The notes: a model not told the origin generated them from the letters alone. A stretch of DNA of 64,000 nucleotides from Mallotus nudiflorus (GCA_947683625.1 CANTUR010000529.1:1116001-1180000); one strand, 5' to 3'; shown: positions 1-13,404, numbered from the stretch's first letter. Program-made: numbers and translations.

Positions 1-1905
1 GTAACAGATGCAACTCATGGATCAATGGTCTCCTCTCAACACTGATGTGAGCAAGACTGCCTGAGGACTTTCTACTCAAGGCATCTGCTACCACATTAGC
101 CTTGCTTGGATGATATAATATCTCAAAGTCATAATCCTTTAATAATTCCAACCATCTCCTCTGCCTCAGATTCAGATCTCTCTGCTGGAAAATGTACTTA
201 AGGCTCTTGTGATCAGTAAATATCTCACAAGTCACCCCGTACAGATAATGTCTCTAGATCTTGAGAGCAAAGATCACTGCAGCCATTTCAAGGTCATGTG
301 TAGGATAGTGCTGCTCATGCTTCTTCAACTACCTTGAAGCATAGGCTATCACCCTACCATTCTGCATCAACACACAACCAAGGCCAACTCTAGAGGCATC
401 ACAATAAATGGTGAACTTATCCATACTATTAGGCAAAGCTAACACTGGGGCTATGGTCAATTTCTCCTTCATCAATTGAAAGTTGTTCTCACAAGCTTCT
501 GACCACTCGAATCTAACATTCTTCTGAGTCAAGCGAGTCATAGGGGCTGCAATTCTAGAAAAATCCTGCACAAACCGCCTCTAATACCCGGCTAAACCTA
601 GAAAAATCTGAATCTCAATAACAGAAGTCGGTCTAGGCCACTCAGACACTTCCTCAATCTTCTATGGATCAACCTGGATATCTTCTTTAGACACCACGTG
701 TCCAAGAAAAGAAACACTCTCCATCCAGAAATCACACTTCGAGAATTTAGCATAAAGCTGATGATCTCTCAGTGTCTGTAGTACAGTCCTCAAGTGATAT
801 ACAAGCTTCTCCATACTCCTCGAATATACCAGTATATCATCAATGAAGCCTACCACAAACTGATCCATATACGGTATGAATACCCTATTCATCAAGTCCA
901 TAAAAGCTATTGGTGCATTAGTCAACCCAAAAGAAATCATCAGAAACTCATAATGGCCATATCGAGTGCGGAATGTCATTTTAGGAATATCAGCTTCACT
1001 AATCTGCAACTGATGATAACCTGACCTCAGATCAATCTTGGAAAAGAACTGTGCACCCTGTAGTTGATCAAATAAATAATCTATCCTCGGGAGAGGATAC
1101 TTATTCTTCACTATCACCTTATTCAGCTCTCTATAGTCAATGCACAGTCTTAGGGTACCATCCTTCTTCTTCACAAACAGGACTGGTGCACCCCAAGGAG
1201 AAACATTAGGTCTGATGAAACCCTTATCCAACAACTCTTGCAACTGCTCCGTCAACTCTTTCAACTCTGCAGGAGCCATTCTGTAGGGTGACATAGATAT
1301 AGGAGTTATACTTGGAACCACATCTATACAAAACTCAATCTCTCTGTGAGGTGGTAAACCTAGCAACTCCTCAGGAAAAACATCAAGAAACTCACAAGCA
1401 ATAAGAACATCTATGAGTGATAACTTCTCCACTGAAGTATCCCTGACTAATGCAAAATATCCCTGACATCCTTTCCTCAGCAACTTCCTAGCCGTAATAG
1501 CAGAAATAAGATTATGAGGTGTGGAACTCCTATCACCCACAAACTTAAATTCTTCTTCATCAGGAATTCTGAAAGTCACCTCTTTATTCCGATAATCTAC
1601 CATAGCATAGTGCTGAGATAACCAATCCATACCCAGAATAACATCAAATTCCATCATATCCAATAGAATCAAATCAATGGGTAATTCTCTATCTCCCATG
1701 AGAACTGGACAACCAGAAAGAACAATATCGATGTCCAAGGAATCACTCAAAGGAGTGGCAATAGACAAGGGAAAAGCCATCCTTAAAGCTTACCAACAGG
1801 ACTTGGAAGCAAAAATGGGAGAAATAAATGAATGCGTGGCACCTGGATAAAAAAAAACCCATGCATCTAGGTAACAGACAGAAATAATACCTGCCACAAC
1901 TGCAT
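1..1905 (-). pseudogene. TE-1 pol: protease, reverse transcriptase, RNase H (broken)
   Basis: Aspartic protease, reverse transcriptase and RNase H of a Ty3/gypsy polyprotein, which would mature Gag-Pol and copy the element RNA. The longest open stretch (662-1780) runs from the protease C-terminal half through the RT palm. The RT signature is FIDD, with its two aspartates at 836-841. The RNase H start (YCDASRVGL) follows in 329-571. The protease motif, expected F-D-P-G-A-T-H-S-F from TE-2 and TE-3, reads F-Y-P-G here because codon 1847-1849 encodes Tyr. Stops interrupt the frame at about 672 and 329-331, where sister copies have CAG, and at about 583, where TE-3 has TAT. The left edge reaches the tether between RNase H and integrase (GKANVVA region). 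This is a dead copy. Confidence 0.93.
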
Positions 1906-3140
1906 TAGATGCCTGAGCATCCTACTGAGTAAGGTGGAAGACTCTGGCCTATCCTCGACCTCCCTGCTGGCCGATAGAAGCTTGGCCAACACCTATGGCA
2001 CCTCCTCTAGCACCTCTACCACGACTCTGCTATAGAACAAACTGAGTGGAACTCTGATGTTGGGCTGGAGGCAACTGAAATGGTACGGGTGTAGCACTAG
2101 CAATCGACTACTGTGGAAATTGTGGAATCTGTGGCTGCTGATACCTGGAGTAAGGACATGATCTGGCATAATGTCCTGTCTGCCCACATCTGAAGCATGT
2201 CAATGGTGTCAGGTAATATGGTCCCTGATGGACTCTACCACAGGTCTGGCAAACACTGGCAGCTGATCCCGAACTACGACCACTGTTGCTACTCAAAGCA
2301 CCTGACCCGAATTTGAATGACCTATGCTGACCTCCACGACCATGTTTACTACTCTAATGCACTCGCTGCTACTGCCTCTGACTCTGCTGAGTCAGACCTC
2401 ACTGCTGACTACTCAAACCAATATGAAAACTTGAATACGGAGTAGCCTGCAATCCACTCGACTGAACTCCGAACTGGTAATAATCAGACATCGCTCCCTG
2501 CCTAATTAGCCTCAGCTCAATCTCCTTGGCCAACTCAATCACAGACTCCAGAGTAAGGCCTGCTGTAGGCATACCAGCAAATTCTGAACCCAATCCGATA
2601 ACGTAGGTAGTGACTACGAAATACTGATCTCGCATCAGATCCTCTGCATATCTACCTAGCCGGAGAAACTCTCGGGTGTACTCCTCTATAGATTGATCAC
2701 CGTGAGATATGCTGGTCAACCAGAGACGATAGCTTATGCGGAGAGGCTTTGGATAGAATCTCCTCATAAATCGCTCTTGAAACTGAGCCCAGGTCATCGT
2801 CATTGTATAAGGCTGAATCATCTGAATAAACTAGTCTAAAGCTAGTCCCTCAACAGACAGCTCGACGATCATGATCCGCTGGTACTCGGTGTGAGCAGTC
2901 CGAGTCCGAGTCTCGATCGCTTATAGAAAGTATAGTGGATCGGAAGTCCCATCAAACACAATCCTACTAACTTTGGCATAGAATAGAGCTACCTGAGGGT
3001 CAGACATACCCTACTGATAGGTAGGCTGAACAGGCTGAACAACTAGAGGCACAGGAACATCAAACTCAGGCTCAATAGGCTCCTCATCCTGTATCTCTCT
3101 CTGCCTACGATGACCTGTCGCTCCTCGAGGTCTACCTCTG
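1906..3140 (-). pseudogene. TE-1 gag, main part (capsid and zinc knuckle, broken)
   Basis: Structural Gag protein that packages element RNA into particles. The open stretch 2399-2821 matches the retrotransposon Gag capsid domain (WAQFQERFMRRFYP, then IEEYTREFLRLGRYAEDL). The nucleocapsid end carries a CX2CX4HX4C zinc knuckle at 2156-2197 (CFRCGQTGHYARSC). Just upstream is a second Cys/His cluster whose last Cys has become Tyr. A TAG at 2831-2833 interrupts the capsid at the same codon as in TE-2 and TE-3. Frame changes follow the knuckle. The N-terminal part is beyond a solo LTR, at 5438-5547. Confidence 0.88.
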
Positions 3141-3566
3141 TGTCATTACCCAAACTAGGAGTCATGACCAGTGCTAAGGAATGGGAATTCTTTCGAATCC
3201 GAAACCTGTAGCAAGCCTAAGAAAATAAAATCATACAATAAATAAATAAAAAGTACGATATAATTAAAAAATTTTGAATCAATATATAAAATAAATTCTC
3301 CAAATCCTTTTATAAATGTATACATATTCATACAGTGTTCAAATATAAATTCTCAAAGTATTTAATATCCAAACAAAATAATGCTCCTCAAATACAATAA
3401 CACAACTACTGTAGTTTCTAGAGTATAAATCAGAATTCAAAATATACATTTGCATAAAATAGCCGGGATTGAAAAACATCGGTGAGGAACTCTACAACTA
3501 AGGTCTGATGATATGGGATCTAAAATAATTGAGGGGGGTCAGACCTCACTGAGTGAATTATTATAC

Positions 3567-3612
<46 letters not shown>

Positions 3613-5432
3613 TTTCACACGAATGCCAAACTCTACCTTTATAAATATACTAAATGTAGAAAACATTTGTTTTAATTCATAAAGGATCCATAGAACCCTA
3701 ATAATAGCAACCTCAAACAATCCCATCATCACTTTAATCATACAGGCTCACTTGATTCCAAATAGAACACTTATTCCAATCTGGACAGTAGACTAGTCTC
3801 GAGACACTAAGTCGACCGAACTCCAGCAGTCTGACTGTCAGTGTGATTGGCCCCGAGACACTTGGTCAACTGAGCTCCAGCAATCACACTATCTATCACC
3901 TCACATCTCAATCAACCCAATAGATCAGTCAATCCACTTATGGACAGTAGACTGGCCCCGAGACACTAAGTCAACCGAGCTCCAGCAGTCTAACTATTAA
4001 AACCCTAAATAACTATTTGTAGAAATCATTTTTATACCCTAAATAACTATTAAAACCAATTTAATTACATTTTTAGCCAATTTAGTATAAAATTACCAAA
4101 ACACCCTTATATGTATAAATTTACTAAAATAAATCCCAAAATTCACCAAAAATAATATAATTACTCAAAAGTAATTTTCTCAACATATAATTCAATAATA
4201 TCAATAAATATACTCAATTAACCAATTTATTTCAATTAAACACATAATTAACCCTATTTTTTCAAAATTACATAAACTTAATAAATTCCAAATAAATATA
4301 TAAAAATTCACAAAAATTACAAATAAATTTCTATAATTCATTTTGACTCCTATAATCACAATAAAACATAATATCATAATTTAATTAATTAATTTTTGAA
4401 AATTAGAAAATATTAATAAAATAATAAAAAATTCACAAAAATCAAAATAATTCCCAAAAATCACACAAAAATTCACAGAGGTAGATTAAGCTACTAGGAT
4501 CAATTTTTATGAAGGTAGTTTGCATGAATCATTGAAATCAAAGCTCAAAAATAATCAAAAACTCAAAGTGGCCGAAATGAAAATCAAGCTTAAATCCTTA
4601 CCAAATCGAGTTTTCAAGCTACAAGGAGCTTAGAGTTGGCTTCTATGGAGTTCTAGGAGCAAAACCACACCGAAATAATAAAAAACGGTAGCCGAAATAT
4701 GCTTGATCGGAGCTAGACTCAAGTTTCGGTCTCCTTAGCTTTTCACGGCCAAAACTCACCGAAAAAAGGAAGAGAGGGTGGCAGAGGAAGCTTGGGAAGG
4801 TGGTGGTTGGATGGGAGGCACTCCGCCGGCGTCAAATCAAGATTTGCAGCGGTGAGGGAGGAAGAATGGCGTCGGGAAGCATAAGGAAGAAGACGATGGC
4901 AGTTTGGTAATTTTAATGAACTTTTGTTTTTGGTTTATATATTATATGTATATATGTATATATATATATCTTATCGTATATAATTCAAATATATAATGTA
5001 ATATACACAATAAATATGCACCACACACTTATTTAATAATATATATACACATATACATATATACACACATTAAAATATTATTAAAACTACATAATATAAT
5101 ATAATTAAATTAAATTAAACCCTACTTTAATTTAAATGCATGTACGTATATATATTTTATTTGACACTTTAAAATCATGCATGAACTCATGAAAATTCAT
5201 TAGACTGCTTAAAATAATTAATATTTAATTATTTACGTTTTAATTTCCCCGAATATAAAATCCCCGGGAAAATTTTACGTAAAGGACTTAAAAATAATTA
5301 AAGATAATTAAAAATAATTAAAATGACTTTAATAGATAATAAACTAATTAAATAATCAAAATATATATGAAAATTATTAACACTGCATATCTCGATGCAG
5401 TTTAAAATTATTTAAAAACTCGGGATATTATA
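3141..5432 (-). mobile_element. Solo LTR inside TE-1 gag, internally rearranged
   Basis: Flanked by a perfect CTCTG duplication (3136-3140 and 5433-5437), and gag continues on both sides, so this is a solo LTR. It starts TGTCATTACCC and ends in TATTATA on the plus strand, a mutated form of the family terminus. It is 2292 bp, about 1 kb shorter than other copies. Sequence goes directly from a stem-loop module (ending near 4000) to the conserved tract near 4015, skipping the block corresponding to about 6590-7600 of the TE-1 5' LTR. It has an additional third stem-loop module at 3949-3991. A (TA)n(CA)n microsatellite lies at 3566-3612. Confidence 0.93.
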
Positions 5433-5437
5433 CTCTG

Positions 5438-5547
5438 CCTCGACCTCTACGTCTAACTGGCTGCTCATGAGGTAAAACCTCATCCTAAAGAGACTCATCA
5501 ACCTCGGCCTCAATGACCGATGGAGCGACATGCGCTCACCTCTTCAT
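5438..5547 (-). pseudogene. TE-1 gag N-terminus
   Basis: The first Gag codons, separated from the rest by the solo LTR. The start codon is at 5547-5545 on the minus strand, directly after a TTTTCAG acceptor-like tract. The fourth codon is TGA (5538-5536), where TE-3 has CGA, and another TAG follows where TE-3 has CAG. The encoded segment is rich in Arg, Gly and acidic residues like the start of Gag in TE-2 and TE-3. Confidence 0.85.
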
Positions 5548-5728
5548 TCTGAAAAGACAACAGAACGATTCAGACAAACAGACAACGGAGGAATAACGTA
5601 GAAAACTAAAGCAAGGAATACTTATCAAGATGTACTCGAACCTAATTCACTGCAGTAGTTCAACAGAAAACACAACTTTGAAAACTAAGCCCATAACTCA
5701 CACAACTAAGGCCCTGACACGGAACTCC

Positions 5729-5740
5729 ACTATGATACCA
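5729..5740 (-). other. TE-1 primer-binding site (initiator tRNA-Met)
   Basis: The minus strand reads TGGTATCATAGT, close to the canonical TGGTATCAGAGC complementary to the tRNAi-Met 3' end, and lies four bases inside the LTR end at 5745. It has decayed by two substitutions. Confidence 0.85.
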
Positions 5741-5744
5741 ACTT

Positions 5745-8643
5745 TGACACGACCCAAAATAGGGGCCATGATCGGCGCTAGGGAACGGGAATTCTTACGA
5801 ATCCGGAACCCGTAGCAAGCCTTAAAATAAAATAAAAACACGCAATAATAATAATAACAACACAATTAAGTAAATATTATGCAGTGGAATGAAATCATAA
5901 ATATAAAAATAATATTTCCATCAAATGAAATTAAATCAAATCCTCATCTTATATATAAATAAACTTTTAATACAATCCAATTCAAATCCTTAAAATATAC
6001 ATCTCACTCAAACATAATACATACACCCATAACTATTTACAACTACTGCAGTGTCTAGATTAATAAAAAATAAAACTCAGGTGAGCAGTTTACATAATAA
6101 AGCCGGGGCAGAAGAAATCCGGCGTACGGATCTGCTACTGAGGTTTGATGACGATGACTCTCCTGAAAAATAGTCAACGGAGGGGAGTCAGACCTCACTG
6201 AGTGAATTACTATAATATATATACATGCATACTAAATTACAATGCACACAGTCAAAAGTATATATAATACGTATGTATACAAGCAAATACACGCAGATGT
6301 AATAAAATCATTTTATATATTTTTATTGAAAATCACAGTTTAAGAAGGATCAAATAGAACCCTAGAAAATTGCAACCTCAAAACAGTGTTAAACAACACT
6401 CTAGCCATACAGGCTCACTTATTCCAATATATTCACTTGCTCCATTTGGACAGTAGACTGGCCCCGAGACACTAAGTCAACCGAGCTCCAGCAGTCTGAC
6501 TGTCAGTGTGATTGGCCCCGAGACACTTGGTCAAACGAGCTCTAGCAATCACACTCTCAAATCATATCTCACATCAAATAATCAAATCCAATCAATATCC
6601 ACTAATAGGTTAGTAATATAGCCTAAATGCTATCAGTGTATCAGTACATACTCGGTCATAGTGCTGCCCACTAAGTAGCACGTTCTATTGATATCCTTCA
6701 TTGAAATATAAAACATACATTCATAAAAATAAATGATGCACGAATTTAAATAAAATAGCAACATAAACCATATATATACTAGAAATATACCAAAAGTAAA
6801 CCAGGAATATTTCGAGTATATATACATCAAATAAACCTAATTAAATTACAAAACGATCTAGAAATATATTCAAAAACATTTTAAACATAATTCATTAATA
6901 AAACATGCATATGGTTTAAAATATACCAAAGATAAACCAAAAATAAACTAAAAATAAACTTAAGTACTCATTGAACCATTATGCATATTTAATCAAAATA
7001 AAACATATATTTCTAAAATCATGCACCCTAAAGCATATATACATAAAATAGCAACTCACTATTTATTGCGCTCCTCGAGATGGGTCCGATGGGCCTGGTC
7101 CACTAGGCCTCAATCTCGACGCAACTAAAAAAACAAATAACGACAGGAATCAGAATAAATCTAACAGAAGTTCTAAAGACTCGATCTAGAATACTAGACA
7201 CCAGATTAAATTAGAATTTGATCGGACATCACGTTTTACGAGAATTCCATTGAAAATCCAGCAGAATCTCCCCTGTAAAATGGACATCTCTCTACTCAAA
7301 GAGTAGAGCTAGCCCTGCAAAGAAACACACTTCAAAAATAAACATAGAACATAACCACAATCCCTCGGTCAGGCCCCAAACTACAAATCACCGACCGAGG
7401 TTCACAATTCACAAAATATTTACAAAAATATCGAAAATACCCTTATATACTAAAAGTACATTTTATCAGTAGAAATTACGTGATTAACCCTAAAACGAAG
7501 TAAAAACCGATAAAAACTCATTTTATTAGAAAAAATCGTATATTATATATAATTTGAAAATAATTTACGAAAAATAGTTTTAATTAGTTAAAAATACTAA
7601 ATAATTTGTAGAAATCATTTTTATACCCTAAATAACTATCAAAACCAATTTAATTACATTTTTAGCCAATTTAGTATAAAATTACCAAAATACCCCTATA
7701 TATATATATATATATATACTAAAATTAATCCAAAAATTCACCAAAAATAATATAATTGCACAAAATTAATTTTCTCAACATATATTTCAATAATATCATT
7801 AATTTCAATTAAACACATAATTAACCCTATTTTCTCAAAATTACATAAACTAAATAAATTCAAAATAAATACATAAAAATTCATAAAAATTACAAATAAA
7901 TTCCCATAATTCATTTCAACACCTATAATTACCATAAAACACAATTTCATAATTTAATTAATTAATTTTCAAAAATTAGAAAATAATAATAAAATAATCA
8001 AAAATACCCAAAAATCAAAATAAATTCCAAAAATTCCAAAAAAAATTACATAGGTAGATTGAGCTAAGGGGAGCAACTTTTGTTAAGGTATTTTTCATGA
8101 ATCACAAGGGAAAAGCTCAAAAAAAATTTGAAATGTCAAAATGGCCAAAATTGCAAAATCAAAACCTAAGAAAATCTAGACCATTTTAAGTGAAACAAAG
8201 CTTGGAATCACACTCACTGGAGCTCAAGGAGAAGATAGAGACTGGCGGTGTCAGAAATGGTGGCCAAAAACGCTGTGAACAACGGTGAGAAGAGTTTCAG
8301 TAACTTTAGCTTATTCCGGCCAAACCACGACGGAATAGGGAGCTGCTAGCAGCAGGGAAGGCTGAGGAAGAAGGTAGCACGCCGACGGTAAGGAGAAGGC
8401 TGACAGATGGTGGTGATGGTGAGGGAGGCATGCGTCGGGTTGAAGATGAAGACGATGGCAAGAAATGTAAATAAATCAAACTTATATATTATAATACATT
8501 GATATTATATTCCAAAAATAATCTACACCACATGTTAAAAAATATCAACCCAATATTTATATACATATACACATATATATATAATACATTTTAATTTAAT
8601 ATAACTATATAATATATACTTAATTAAAATAAACCCTAATTAT

Positions 8644-8728
<85 letters not shown>

Positions 8729-8876
8729 ACATTGATATTATATTCCAAAAATAATCTACACCACATGTTAAAAAATATCAACCCAATATTTATATACATA
8801 TACACATATATATATAATACATTTTAATTTAATATAACTATATAATATATACTTAATTAAAATAAACCCTAATTAT

Positions 8877-8948
<72 letters not shown>

Positions 8949-9230
8949 TATATATGTATATATATTAATACGATAATTAAAATCATGCATGGACTCATGC
9001 AAATACGTAATTCTATTTAAAATAATTAATATTAAATTATTCACGTGTCAATTTCCCCGAAAATAAAATTTCGAGGAAAATTTTACGTAAAGTACTTAAA
9101 ATAATATAAACAATAAAAATTAGTTTTAATTAAATAACAAACTCATAAAAATATCATAATTATATACAAAATTATTAACACTGCATATCCCGATGCAGTA
9201 TAAAAATATTTAAAAACTCAGGATATTACA
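5745..9230 (-). repeat. TE-1 5' LTR
   Basis: Full-length LTR with family termini (TGACACGACC on the left, GGATATTACA on the right, plus-strand reading). It is 3486 bp, of which about 233 bp come from an internal tandem duplication including a (TA)n tract (8491-8945). It carries the twin stem-loop module (6455-6554), the nested hairpin around 7065-7125, the CTCTACTC palindrome around 7295-7312 and the GC-richer putative first exon around 8215-8460. Short translations in it are not genes. Confidence 0.93.
8491..8945 (-). repeat. 233-bp tandem duplication containing (TA)n microsatellites
   Basis: The stretch starting at 8491 recurs from 8724 with no difference that I can see by eye. Each copy ends in a (TA)n run (about 8647-8722 and 8880-8945). 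No other LTR in the window has this duplication. Confidence 0.9.
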
Positions 9231-9509
9231 ATATATATATATCAACTCATTAAATTACATTTAATTAATGTAATTTATTAAAATATTAATATTTAAAATG
9301 CTAAGGCTCCAAATTAAATATTAATAAAATACTATTTCCTGAAATAATGAACTTAAAGTCATACATTTATGTAAAAAATGTTCATTAAACGTAAAATAAT
9401 AATGATAATAATTTACAAGATAATAAAATAATAAAATATTATTTTAAAATTATTAACACTGCATATCCTATTTTAAAATAAAATAATTTAAAAACTCAGG
9501 TTATTTACA
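9231..9509 (-). mobile_element. LTR fragment, second (TGTAATAACC) subfamily, minus strand
   Basis: Only the terminal part of an LTR, ending TTATTTACA. It closely resembles the end of the next fragment (9510-12350) but differs by several substitutions and indels. It is interrupted at 9231 by TE-1, so its other roughly 3.0 kb should lie left of the window. The bases after it (TATAT, 9510-9514) are the predicted target duplication. Confidence 0.83.
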
Positions 9510-12350
9510 TATATACAGGCAAGTACACACAGATACAAAGAAAATCATTTTATATTTAATATTGAAAATCATCTTACTTATGAAGGATTAAATAGAACCC
9601 TAAGTTATCGCAACCTTAAATATCACATAAAAATACTCTAGCCATACTAGGTCACTTAATTCCAAGTAAATTCACTTAATCCAACTGGACAGTAGACTGG
9701 CCCCGAGACACTAAGTCGACTGAGCTCCAACAGTCTGACTGTTAGTGTGATTGGCCCCGAGACACTTGGTCAACCGAGTTCCAGCAATCACACCATTAAT
9801 CACATCTCACATCAATCAAGTCAATCAAGTTATAATTCCATAACTAAGTTAGTAATCCAACCTATCATCTATCGTATCGGTACGTACTCGGTCTTATTGC
9901 TGCCCACTAGGAAGCACGTTCTATCGATATCCTTCATTAAAATAAAACATACATACAGAAAAATAAATAATGCATAAAGACATTCAAAATGATCAAATAA
10001 ACCATATATATACCAGAAATATACCTAAAATAAACTAAGTATGTTTCAAGTACATATACGTAAAATAAATTCAATTAAATCATGAAATATACTCAAAATC
10101 AACCAATAACATACTTAAACATAATTTGAATATAAATCAAAAAGAAATCATGCATTTAATTTAAAATATACCAATAATATACTAAAAATATACCTAAAAT
10201 ATACTTAAACATTCAATAAAGCAATTATGAAAAATCTTACATTTAAAATATATAATTCTAAAACATGCAACCTAAAGCAATGTATATATATATCATAATA
10301 ACTCACAGGGATGCACTCCTCGAGACTGGTCCGATGGGCTTGGTCCATTAGGCCTCGGTCTTGGCGCAACTAAACAATAAAATGATCATAACATTAGAAT
10401 AAATCTAACCTAAGTTTATAGAGACTCGATCTAGAATTCCTAAGCACAAACAGATACAGAATCGAAATTAGACCAGATGTCACATTTTATGAGAATTCTA
10501 CCAAAAATTCGGCAGAACGATCTTTGTAAAATGGACATCTCTCTATTAAAAAGTAGAGCCGATCCTGCAAGAAAAGTACACTTCGAATACAAAATTCTCA
10601 CAACCCTTGGTTAGGATCTCGAACTTCAACAATCCCCAACTGAGGTCCACAATCCAACACAAGTTCAAAGAACACAATAAAATATATTAAAATTCAATAA
10701 ATACCAAAAATACCCTTTAAATATCAAAATATGGCAATTTAAGTATTAAAACACTAAAAGTAATTAATTTACCAATAATTACTTAAAAACCCTAATCAAT
10801 AATATAATATTATTAAAAATAGACATTTCTCGATAATTCCACAAATATTTATGGAAATTCATTTTATAAATCCAAATTACTTAATTAGTCTAAAAACATA
10901 TTAAAAATTACTAAAATCCATTTATTTACAAAAATAGTATATTATATGTAAATTTGAAAATAATTTTCAAAAAATAGTATTAATTAGTTAAAATTATTAA
11001 ATAAATTGTAAAAATCATTTTTATACCTCAAGTAATATTAAAACCAATTAAATTTAATATTCAACTAAAATTACTACCAAATTACCCCTAATATATAAAA
11101 ATATACATAAAATACTAAAAATATTCAAAAAATTCAAAAAAAATTATATGAATACACAAAAATTATTTTCTCAACATATTATTCATTAAAATCAACAAAT
11201 ACACTTAATTAACAATTATTTCTAATTAAATATATATTTAACCTATATTTTCAAAACTAACATAAACTAAAAATAATTATAAAAATTACACAAAATTCAC
11301 AAAAATTATAAATTAAATCCTAAAATTAATATTAACCACTAATAACACCAAAAATTACAATTTCATAATTTATTTAATTAATTTATGAAAATAATAAAAT
11401 AATAAAAAATTCATAAAAATCAAAATAATTCCCAAAAATTACACAAAAATTTAGGGATGTAGATTGAGCTAAGGGGAACAATTTTTGTGAAAGAATTTCT
11501 CATGAATCAAGCAAAAATAATTGAAAAAATTTGGAAAACCAAGAATGGCTGAAACAAAAACAAGCTTGAAACCTCACCACCACACGTTTTATGACTAAAA
11601 GGAGCTTGGAATCTTCCTCCCTGAAGCTCCAAGAGTTCAACGCCACTGGAAATGCTTGATTTGGTGGTCGGACGGAGGAGAGTGGTGAGGGAGCAACTTT
11701 CGGCCAAAAATGAGTTGTGGGAGTCAACACCGGCGCCGGAGAAGGAAGGAAAGGCAGTGGTGATGAGAGCTAAAGGGGGAGGTGCTCTGATGGCCAGCAG
11801 TCGGAGGTAATAGATGGTGAGGGTAGGGGAAGATGGCGATCGGGAGAGATGAAGAAATAAAAGGGAGAAGGTTTTTTAATTTTTGTATATATATTTCATA
11901 AACTATATAATATATCTTTAAAAAACTATATAATATAATAAATATTATTATATTATACTAAATTCACACACCACACACACTTAAATATACACACACATAT
12001 TTATATACACACATATATTAATAATATACACACAATATATTAATATTAAACCCTAAATATATGTGCATATATATATATATATATAAACTTATAAAATACA
12101 CTTAAATAATGTAATTTATTAAAATAATAATATTAAAGTATTAATGCACTACATTAAGCATTATTAAAATAATATTATTCAAAATATTAAACTGCAATAT
12201 AAACAATTACGTAGAAAATTTTTAATTAAACATAAAAATAATAATGATAATAATTCACAAGATAATAAAATAATAAAATATTGTTTTAAAATTATTAACA
12301 CTATATATCCTATTTTAAAATAAAATAATTTAAAAACTCGAGTTATTACA
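9510..12350 (-). mobile_element. LTR fragment, second subfamily, minus strand, start missing
   Basis: Contains the twin stem-loop module (9694-9793), the nested hairpin (about 10310-10370), the short palindrome region (about 10540-10560) and a GC-richer block (11480-11870), and ends with the family terminus GAGTTATTACA at 12350. It lacks about 0.4-0.5 kb at its left, consistent with the 9231-9509 LTR having inserted into it. It sits inside the TE-2 5' LTR, and the bases following it (TATAC) are the predicted target duplication. Confidence 0.87.
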
Positions 12351-13387
12351 TATACTTAGTTTATTTTAGGTATATTTCTGGTATATATATGGTTTATTTG
12401 ATTATTTTGAATGTCATTGTATATTATTTATTCTTGAATGTATGTTTTATATTAAAATGAAGGATATCGATAGAACGTGCTTCCTAGTTGGCAGCACTAC
12501 GACCGAGTATGTACCGATGCGATAGATGATAGGTTGAATTACTAACTTATTCTTGGATTATTACTTGATCAATTTGATTGATGTGAGATGTGATTAATGG
12601 TGTGATTACTGGAGCTCGGTTGACTAAGTGTCTCGCGGCCAATCACATTGACAGTCAGACTGCTAGAGCTCAGTTGACTTAGTGTCTCAAGGTCAGTCTA
12701 CTGTCCAGTTGGATTAAGTGAATTTACTTGGAATTAAGTGAGCCAGTACAGCTAGAGCATTTCCTATTGATATTTGAGGTTGCGATAACTTAGGGTTCTA
12801 TTTGATCCTTCATAAACTGATGTTTTTTAGTATTAATTATAAAGTGATTTTCAGCATTTGTGTGTACATGCCTGTATATATATTTATTTATGTACTTATG
12901 AGTGTTTGCATTTATCATTTAGAAATGTGTGTATATATATTATAATAATTTACTCAGTGAGGTCTGACTCCCCTTAGTCAATGCTTTTACAGGAGAGTCT
13001 TCTTCATCAGACCTCAGCAGTAGGCCTATCTGCCGAATTTCTTTTGCCCCAACTTTATTATGTAAATCTTTTACCTAGTTTTATATTGTATTCTAGAAAA
13101 TTGTAGTAGTTGTATTTATGTTAGTCAGAAGTAGTACTCTGTATTATATTTGTTGATTTTAAATTCAGAGAGGCATATCTCTAAATGATGTATTAAATAT
13201 TTTATTTTATGATATGTGGAGATTATTTTATCATAATTATTATTTTTAAATTCTGATGTATTTTTATATTGTGATATATTTATTTTATTTGTTGTATGTT
13301 TTATTATTTTAAGGCTTGCTATAGGTTCCGGATTCAAAAGAATTCTCGTTCCCTAGCGCCAGTCATGGCCCTAGTTTAGGTCGTGAC
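12351..13387 (+). repeat. TE-2 5' LTR, last third
   Basis: The final 1037 bp of the LTR, aligning with 38190-38695 plus 45191-45722 of the TE-2 3' LTR and ending GGTCGTGACA beside the PBS. It contains the twin stem-loop module (12600-12699) and the TTTTACAG/GAGAGTC acceptor-like site near 12990. The first 2.2 kb should lie left of the window, beyond the LTR inserted at 12350. Confidence 0.92.
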
Positions 13388-13392
13388 AAAGT

Positions 13393-13404
13393 TGGTATCA
13401 GAGC
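13393..13404 (+). other. TE-2 primer-binding site (initiator tRNA-Met)
   Basis: A perfect TGGTATCAGAGC located 5 bp after the LTR end. This is the standard minus-strand primer site of many plant LTR elements. Confidence 0.95.

Larger units (their letters stand above)
1..9230 (-). mobile_element. TE-1: Ty3/gypsy chromovirus-like element, minus strand, left part outside window
   Basis: Read on the minus strand the order is 5' LTR (9230-5745), PBS, gag, protease, RT and RNase H, and the element leaves the window at position 1 near the start of integrase. The gag segment is split by a solo LTR at 3141-5432. The 5' LTR abuts a fragment of another LTR at 9231, so TE-1 was inserted there, and its target duplication should be ATATA (9231-9235). 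The integrase, chromodomain and 3' LTR must lie left of the window. Stops and a lost protease aspartate make this copy non-coding. Confidence 0.93.

Noticed and set aside
6633..6830. Recurring short open frame in LTRs (also 20135-20335 and 27828-28028)
   Set aside because: The similar peptide recurs because the LTR recurs. It is hydrophobic and AT-driven, sits in a putative intron, and has no recognisable domain. It is worth another look only if transcripts support it.
8853..9044. Tyr-Ile repeat open frames
   Set aside because: Translations of (TA)n microsatellites.
13393..13404. tRNA gene at the initiator-Met match
   Set aside because: Only the 12-nt complement to the tRNA 3' end is present, at the LTR border: a primer-binding site.
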